DNA from: Lepisosteus oculatus
Taxonomy: Eukaryota; Chordata; Actinopteri; Semionotiformes; Lepisosteidae
Reading direction: 5' to 3'
DNA length: 64,000 bases
Assembly (NCBI RefSeq): GCF_040954835.1
Contig: NC_090697.1
Coordinates: forward strand, 1,376,501-1,440,500
Shown here: positions 57,066 through 64,000 of the stretch, in pieces
Position numbering within the stretch: the first letter of the stretch is position 1
Layout: each line of letters starts with the position of its first letter
Position numbers and translations under genes: made by a program
Notes under the pieces: model-generated
Database searches by the model: none
What the model was told of the DNA's origin: nothing
What the model saw: the letters and a program-made list of their open reading frames with translations, nothing else

Positions 57066-58720
57066 ACTACTCAGCCTATCCTCAGAGACAGGATAGAAGG
57101 GCCATTAAAGACATTTCATTGACAGTAACTACTCCTGCATGCTGTAATGTTGTGCATTTTATAAATAAACTGATTGATTAAACTGGTAAAGCATGCAAGA
57201 AACAGCCACTTCAGGAGGAGTACAAAATATCCTTTTGTAAAAGTTCAGCTTTAACATACTGGGCAAATACACCTTAAAATTGTCCATATTCACCATGTAC
57301 CAATCTGTTGATAGTAAATATAGTAACAGCATGATAACACATACAAGAAATATAAACCATGTTAAAATTCAAGAAAGAAGGGATGTCCAGGAAAAGGCTT
57401 GTCCATGCCATTTGTTTGGTTTGAAATTAAGATCTATTTCTAATATAATGGATGAAACAAGTAGAGTTCTGATATAAATCAATAAAAAAGGATTTTGAAT
57501 TTAGAGAACAAATTATTCAAAAATTTAAGACACACAGATTAGAGGTCTCACTTGAAATACTGAGTGATCCCTCTAGTGGTAAAATGAGGTTCAACACCTC
57601 ACATTTGTTCTACTCCGGATTAGAATGTAAACTAATAAAACAGCAGCTGTCATTCTTTATTGGTAATTGGTAAACAAGTTTGTGTCTGTTCTCTGGTCTC
57701 TGGGTCCCGGATGTCACATGTTATCCCAGCTCATCCCACAGATGTTCAATGGAGCTCATGAATGACAAGTATAGCGTCTACTGTCACATTATTAGTTCAC
57801 AAGACAGACACTGTAAAAGCTTGCACACAATACTGGATATGTCAGGACATTGCTTATTTCTTTCCCTAGCAAAATGGTAAACCTAAAAAAGCAATTAAAA
57901 CAATATTTTGTACCATACCTACGAAAGGAAGAACTATATTATGCTTGTTGTCAAATGAACAGGGAAAACAATAGTAGATCAGAAATCAAAATATGAAATC
58001 TGTGAAAGTTACACATTTTCACAAATACAGAGCATTTTGTCAGGATCTCCAAGATCCAAGATCTTCAAGGTCTGAAGATGGCAGTAGACATTCCTGAAGG
58101 CAGAATATTTAAATTTCAGTTTTGAATTGGCCATCCAGAACCCTGGCAGACAAGACTTTGTAATGTCTTTGTTTGAGGCTAATAGCTCAAGCAATAAACC
58201 AAAGCTGGAATTCAGGGTGACAGGAAGGAGAAGTACCAGTGAAGAGCTCCATTGGACTAGGAAAGCAAGTCTGATCCGTCGCCCAACCCTCTCTTACTCA
58301 CAGAGACAGACCTACTCGCACTCCAGAAGATGGATGAGCTCTGAAGACCAGTTCATACTGCACCTCACACCGTAGAAACCTCAAGGACCAGGTGATCCCC
58401 ATTCCCCGCTATTCAGAATATGAGCTAGAGCCTCACAGCAAGCTTCCTTCATTTGCACACCTCCTAAGGGAATAGATAATTCTCTTTTGTTTTAGGATTG
58501 GGTTCTATGCTAGATAGCAAAACCTTAAAATCTTTTTATTTCATATTTTACGGTAATTGAATGCCATGCACCTCGAGATAAAATGTAAGTTTTCTAACAT
58601 TTAATAATTCTTTTTCTCAGCAACTCACTTTCTCATTTTCAGGCCCTTTCTCAAATCTTTCTGTAAGTCATTTATTGGTATTTATTGTTATTTATAATGA
58701 ACTCATACAGATTGTAGTAT
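57066..58720. other. No gene recognised
   Basis: Only short open frames. gctcatcccacagatgttca at 57730 recalls a Tc1-type end but has no partner. Otherwise featureless. Confidence 0.35.
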
Positions 58721-58729
58721 TTTGGGGTT

Positions 58730-60620
58730 TGGCGAGGACCCATTTCGCAGTGGGTCAGCTGCACTGGCCAGCGGCTTTCCTCGTCCCCACCCTGACCACT
58801 ACTACTCCCGTCCTGCCCCTCGCCGCATACCCCAGCCAGGCGAATGAGCTACACTGCCCCTAACTGAGATGTCTGGTGTCCTGCCAGTGTCGAATAGCTG
58901 GCCTACATCCAGCACACAATCCTGCAGCCTCTGTGCCACCCGGTGAGTGCGCCCACTGTGTCGAGGTGGAGTCTGGCGGTCTGCCCCCTCATGCCCCCCC
59001 AGCCCGGTGAAAACACTCCTCACGGTGGCGAACCGAATGCCAAATCCACCGGGGTGCACAGTTCCCAGCCCAGCATGAGCGAGGCCAGGGTGCACCCGGT
59101 GGATTCATGCACAGTCCCGCTGGTGCCACAAGACCAGGGTGGCCAGTTGAGTGGAGAGTGTCTGGTTAAAACGCTCCACCAACCTGTTGCTCTGGGGATG
59201 CAGTATGGTGGTCCACGTTTTCTCAATCCCAGGCGCTGGCACACCCCTGCGATAACACCCGAGACTCGAAATTGTAGCCCTGGTCGCTGTGGAGCTCCTC
59301 CGGCACCCCCAGCCTGACAAACATTCCCTCCAGCAGGGCGTTGGCTAAGGATGCACTCTGATCCGGGAGGGTGTAGGCCTCAGGCCACTTTGTATAGTAG
59401 TCCACCTCCACCAGGACGTAGCAGCTGCTCACCTCGGTGCGCGGAAACGGGCCCAGCATGTCCACCCCCACCCGCTCAATGGGCGCCCCCACCTGATGTT
59501 GTTGGAGGGGCACCCATGAGCGCCCAAAAGGACCTTTCTGGGCCACGCAGACCGCACACGTCCAGCAGGACTGCTCCAAATCCCGGTGAAAGAGACCTCA
59601 ATAGAAGTGGCCCTGGAGTCACTGCATGGTTTTCGCGGAGCCGAAGTGCCCCATGCCCAGCTGGCCGTGCACCGCTTGGAGAACCGCCCTGCGAAGTGAC
59701 TGCGGCACCACCAGCTGCCATCTGACCTCGCTGCTGGAGCGTACATACAGTACCACCCTCAGCGCAGCATGCTGTCCCTCACCAGCAAGGCCTCCCACAG
59801 TATGCAGAGCACCTTCATGGACTTAGGGTGAGGGCCGCCGCCCTTCAGCGGAGCACCGGCCGGATGTCGGGGTCTGCCTCCTGCTGCTGCGCCAGTTTCG
59901 CCAGGCCCACAGCAACTCCCTCTGGGTGACGCAATAATGTCTCTTGCCCATATTGAGCGCCCTGCTAAAGTATGCGACGACCCTCTCCCCGTCTGGCCCC
60001 TCCTGTACTAGCACTGTGCCCACCCCTGTATCACTGGCGTCTGTATCCAGCACATAGGGCAGCGTTGGATCTGGGAAGGCCAGGAAGAGAGCCCCCACCA
60101 GTGCCTCCCGCAGCCCCCGGAAGGCCGCCTCACAGTCCACGTCCCACACAAAATGCCCCCCTTCTCCTGAGGTGGTGCAGCGGGCCAGCGCGGCTGGCGA
60201 AGTCCTGGACAAACCTCCGGTAATAAGACACCAACCCCAGGAAACTGCGGAGCTCCTCCAGAGCACCGGCCAGTTGCGCACCGCGGCGACCTTCCCCGGG
60301 TGGCCCGCGGTCGTTACATTGGTGTTACTAGTGGGATGGAGCAGACAGAGGCCCTGAGCGGTGCGGTGAGAGAACCCTAGCCGAGATGGAGAGCCTGCCC
60401 AGATGGAGAGGAGCCCGCGGAGCAACCTGCTTTGCGTGTGCAGCCTGGAGGGACGGTTTGGGGTCGGCGGGAAGCTCGACTCTTCAGGCCGGGGCAATGT
60501 AGCGCCACATGGGGCGCTTTAGCCATGCGCATGCAAGGCTGGCTGAGAACAGCGCCTGGTGGTGGGGCTACAGGACTGTATATAGTGGGACAGAGGCTGG
60601 GAGATGGTTCTGCAGTATGA
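58730..60620 (-). mobile_element. Ty3/Gypsy retrotransposon relic 3 (RNase H and integrase)
   Basis: GC-rich. The minus-strand RNase H block is ALFLAFPDPTLPYVLDTDAS then DTGVGTVLVQEG and VVAYFSRALN (about 60150-59940). The integrase gives RVGVDMLGPFPRTEVSSCYV, VEVDYYTKWPEAYTLPDQ and GVPEELHSDQG (59510-59270), then LHPQSNRLVERFNQTLSTQL (near 59180). Frames shift several times. TGTAGC/GCTACA at 60499 and 58853 may mark the inner LTR edges. The reverse transcriptase proper is mostly lost. Confidence 0.85.
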
Positions 60621-60798
60621 ATTCATCCTCACTAAACCAAGTTAAGGCTTGCAAATTCTAAAAAAAAAGACTCAAGCATTTAATACTGCTTTTATGGGCA
60701 AAATGTAATGACTTCATTAGACATGCAATCGTACAACCTCTAAATTACAGTTTGTTGCAGATTGTCTATTGGGTGTAAAGATGATGATGATCATAAAA

Positions 60799-61335
60799 AT
60801 GATAATTCCTTACACTTACACTCCACTCAAAGTGTTTTACAGGTAATGGGGATCCCCTCCACCACCAGTGTGCAGCCCCACCTGGATGATGCGCCAGTCC
60901 TCTCCCCGCACACCAGCTCTCAGTGGGGAGGAGAGGAGAGTAATGAAGCCAATATATAGATGGGGATTATTAGGCGGCTATGATTGATAAGGGTCAATGG
61001 GAAATTTGACCAAGATGCCAGGGTAACACCCCTAATCTTTTTGAGAAATGCCCTGGGATTTTTAATGACCACAGAGAGTCAGGACCTCGGTTTTATGTCT
61101 CATCCAAAGGACGGATCTTTCCCTTTTTACAGTGTAGTGTCCCCGTTACTATACTGGGACATTAGGACCCACAGAGACTGTAGGGTGAGCAACCCCTGCT
61201 GGACCCATTAACACCGCTTCCAGCAGCAACCTCAGCCTTCCCAGGAGCCTCCCCTCCAGGTACTGACCAAGCTCACACCTGCTGAGCTTCAGTGGGCTGC
61301 CTGTTGTGAGTTACCGGGTGATGTGGCTGCTGGCT
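60799..61335 (-). repeat. 5S rRNA-derived SINE, copy 3
   Basis: ccactcaaagtgttttacag at the left and aggtactgaccaagctcaca..gtgagttaccgggtgatgtg at the right; same body as copies 1 and 2 in minus orientation. Confidence 0.75.
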
Positions 61336-62079
61336 CCATATGGGTGTGTGTCTCTACTTCGTGGTGGTAATGTTATTGTGATATGGTTTGTGAATTGCAC
61401 AGATCAATCAAGTGGTTGCCACATTCCTACTAAAGAGTTTATGTTTTGCCTCAGAGACATCCAAAAATAAAATTAAATGTAATTTTTGGTTTTGTTTTGT
61501 ATTCTGTACAAGTTTCTTCTTCCTTCAGTTTACATTCAGAAAATTTGGAAAATCTTTAAATTTTCTTTATTGAGCAGCAGTAACAGACTGTTTTAGAGAA
61601 CTGAAATGTAACTTTGCAAAACAGAACAAAAACGAATGCAGACAGTATCGAATGCATGATTGTCAAAATGACATATTGCTTGGCTGAGGGATGATAACTA
61701 CATCTATATGGAGATAATATTTACAATTGAGATGGGACATTTCAGTCTGTCTATCTCCTTTGGTTTGTAGTAGCTAAGTGATCAAAGGCCCTAGACCAGT
61801 AATTTCTTGAAAGTCATTACATGATCTGTAATTCCCGGAGCATATTCTATAAGCAATTTTCCTGAATTGTTTAAACTAGTGTTACCACAAACCTTCACTG
61901 CTAATATGTATTCATTGATAATTGTCACTGACTGTTCTCAACCTCTGGAAAGACAGAATTACAGATGATACAGTCACAATAACTGTTACTGTCCCTTGAA
62001 CCTTTCTTCTAAAAGATACTTTGAAACTATCCTTCCATTACCGTTGGAAGTTGGTGTGATGATTATTACTAGATCATAA
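61336..62079. other. No gene seen
   Basis: AT-rich. I looked for remains of connexin coding sequence upstream of the 62.1-kb relic and found none. Confidence 0.4.
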
Positions 62080-62345
62080 GACCTGTCTTAAAAATATAAT
62101 TTTTACTGAAATTATATTAGGGCTAGTGGTACAATATCCACTTTCTAAATATGTTCCTCTCAATTTATTCAAAGAGAAACATGAAATATGTTTACATGTT
62201 CTTATTGAAAAATCTGTAAAACATAAGCTAAAGTATAACCATTACTTTGTGGCTCCAGGTATTTAACTGTTTAAACAAAGATGCAGATAAACTCCTATTA
62301 ATCATTGTCCAAGAGCTTCTGTTTTTTAACTGCTGAGTAAAAAAC
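62080..62345 (+). pseudogene. Relic 3'-UTR of a third connexin copy
   Basis: This stretch aligns by eye with the 3'-UTR of both connexins: gctagtgg..tttctaaatat..tcct, then tttgtggctcca as at 51840-52025, then gtt(t/c)aaacaaag..cagataaa and agagcttctgtttt as at 44172-44237. No connexin coding sequence is found in the 700 bases before it. Confidence 0.6.
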
Positions 62346-63429
62346 ACCATATACAGAAGAAACTTATTTTTCCAAAGTGATTTTGAGCTCCATTTCATGA
62401 TAATACAGTATATGTGTTTTAAGCTCAGACACCTACATCTTAAGAGCAGGAATAAATTAAAGAAGATGTTTTATATCTGTGTGAGGAAAGCAAGAAGGAG
62501 CTGTAGGATTGTTTTCCTAGAACACGTTGTGGAGTTGTGTGAAACATGACCCCAGCTCTGTAGGGGCTGTCATCAGGTCCCTACCCAGCTCACGTCTGGC
62601 CTACATGTTTTCTGTGTTTTATTTTTGTGTTGGCTTGGCAGAAACACTGTGGTGTTTCTTATTAAAACTGGTTGCAGTTTCTTTCTTCAGAGCAGTCAGA
62701 TTTACAATATTGAAAAAAATGTTCTGTTACGTATCAAGATTTATGTTGCATTTACACTTGAAGATTCAGTAGGGATCCAGTTTTTCACTAACTGCACTTT
62801 TCCATGTAAACATAGTTTAGGCCCATATCTGGAGTTGTTTAAAAGTATAATCCATATTATTTTTCTTTTTAATTAAATTAATTAATTAAATTAATTAATG
62901 TCAGATAAAAACAATGAATGTCTGAAGTTCCTAAGACGAGAATTAAGGCAAAATGCAGGAGCCATTAAAAATCAAATCTGAAACTTTTAAAGTGAAAGAC
63001 AATTTATGTTTTTTTTATCAGATTATTCACAGGGTAATCTTCATTTTAGATCCTTTATTTACAAACAGGAAAATGTCATGCTCAATACCGATAGCCACAA
63101 TCCATACAGTATGTGTATCACAGAGTGTGATAATTTTGTCAATAGAAAACACTGATTATCAACAAAGCTGAATACATTCCCTTTACTTTGATGATTTAAA
63201 CTGTTGGTATGAGATAAAATTGACTGTAGATGTTAAAATAAAATAGAGACAAAATTAAACAATTTTTTTAGGTGACAAGAAATCTGCAGGATCAAATATG
63301 ACACTGAGAACATTTTAAAGCAAATAATCATTTTCAATTAAATTGATTGTTTTAGTCCCATGGGATAATTGCTTAAGATAGAGTTGGATACAACAAATGT
63401 TTGATTTCTAGTCATTTGAGGTTCCCCAC
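62346..63429. other. No gene seen
   Basis: AT-rich, with a short (ATTA)n-like run at 62871-62899. Nothing else recognised. Confidence 0.4.
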
Positions 63430-63660
63430 CGGTTTTTACAGTGTGAGATACTATAACCGTCTCATTCATTAGTAATATCAAGGTGTAGCTTGACAATGTG
63501 CTTATTATATAAATATATACAGTATATAATCTTTTGTTAAAGGTTAAGTGTGTTTTTTCATTTAAGAAACCTTTATTTTATGTAATTTCAATGCTGTTTT
63601 AGATTTTAAGTTTCTATTAATCATTAAACAGCTGGCAGCCTATACAGTACAAGGTCTTTC
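63430..63660 (+). repeat. Second copy of the connexin upstream flank
   Basis: Matches 47640-47850 in order and direction. In copy 2 the connexin lies about 3.2 kb further on, of which 1.7 kb is inserted transposon, so another connexin may start past the window end near 65 kb. Confidence 0.45.
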
Positions 63661-64000
63661 AGTTTTAACTGGTGGCAGTTTTATTTCCAAAGACGTGGCA
63701 GTTCTTGTTCTGTATGCACCTCAAAATTGTCCAATTGCTCGAAAAAAAAACTCAGAAGCTGATTGACATTTATCTCCTAGCAAAAGACTTTAGTGAATTC
63801 CCTGGCAGTTTCCGATCATCAGAAGGTGAGAAATGTGCTCTGGACAGTATACAGTATATCATTTTTAGCAAGCTTTGTTATTCTTTACATAATTGATTTT
63901 CTTTTTAAAGTGTACTTAGTTGATTTGATCAAATCACCATCAATGGCTGAATCTGGAATTTGGATTTATATTATAGCTTAAACATTATGTAAGATTAAAC

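Noticed and set aside
59823-60497. A 224-codon ORF as a host gene
   Set aside because: It contains the Gypsy RNase H block and is part of a decayed retrotransposon.

Overview
The window is nuclear DNA from a vertebrate, almost certainly a ray-finned fish. It has spliced genes with GT-AG introns, AT-rich non-coding DNA, fish-type Cx32.2-like connexins, and a dense, varied load of transposable elements (Tc1-like, Ty3/Gypsy, Penelope-like, tRNA-derived SINEs and 5S rRNA-derived SINEs). A non-teleost lineage such as gar or bowfin is possible, but that is a guess from the repeat mix. I see no CRISPR array, operon or prokaryotic system.

From about 4.7 to 33 kb the minus strand carries most of tbc1d32 (broad-minded/BROMI, a ciliary and Hedgehog-signalling gene). 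I traced 22 coding exons, and their phases join without a break into about 852 codons starting at [13 protein letters not shown]. The C-terminal part, with the TBC domain, lies beyond the left edge. The introns hold many decayed transposons and one striking structure: an inverted repeat (about 12.66-14.54 kb against 18.04-19.86 kb, with the inner 1.25 kb nearly identical) that brackets exons 15 and 16.

From 33.3 to 34.0 kb lies a head-to-head (bidirectional) promoter with a textbook RFX X-box. From 33.96 to 36.6 kb the plus strand carries hsdl1 in four exons. Its SDR active site has Tyr at position 218, where the human protein is described as having Phe.

From 37 to 64 kb is a connexin cluster in a transposon-rich setting. 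An intact single-exon connexin (328 codons) lies at 43.0 kb. A tandem copy at 50.9 kb has lost its ATG (ATA instead) and has a stop plus a 1-nt deletion in the tail. At 62.1 kb there is a third copy of only the 3'-UTR, and at 63.4 kb a second copy of the upstream flank, which suggests a further connexin just past the right edge. In human, TBC1D32 and GJA1 are neighbours, so a connexin next to tbc1d32 fits conserved synteny.

Notable transposons are a nearly complete but decayed Penelope-like element at 54.3-57.1 kb with a 5S-derived SINE inserted in its reverse transcriptase; several short Penelope tails carrying a hammerhead-ribozyme-like motif, two with visible target-site duplications; three Ty3/Gypsy relics; and a foldback-like element at 48.2-49.9 kb with LTR-like insertions inside it.
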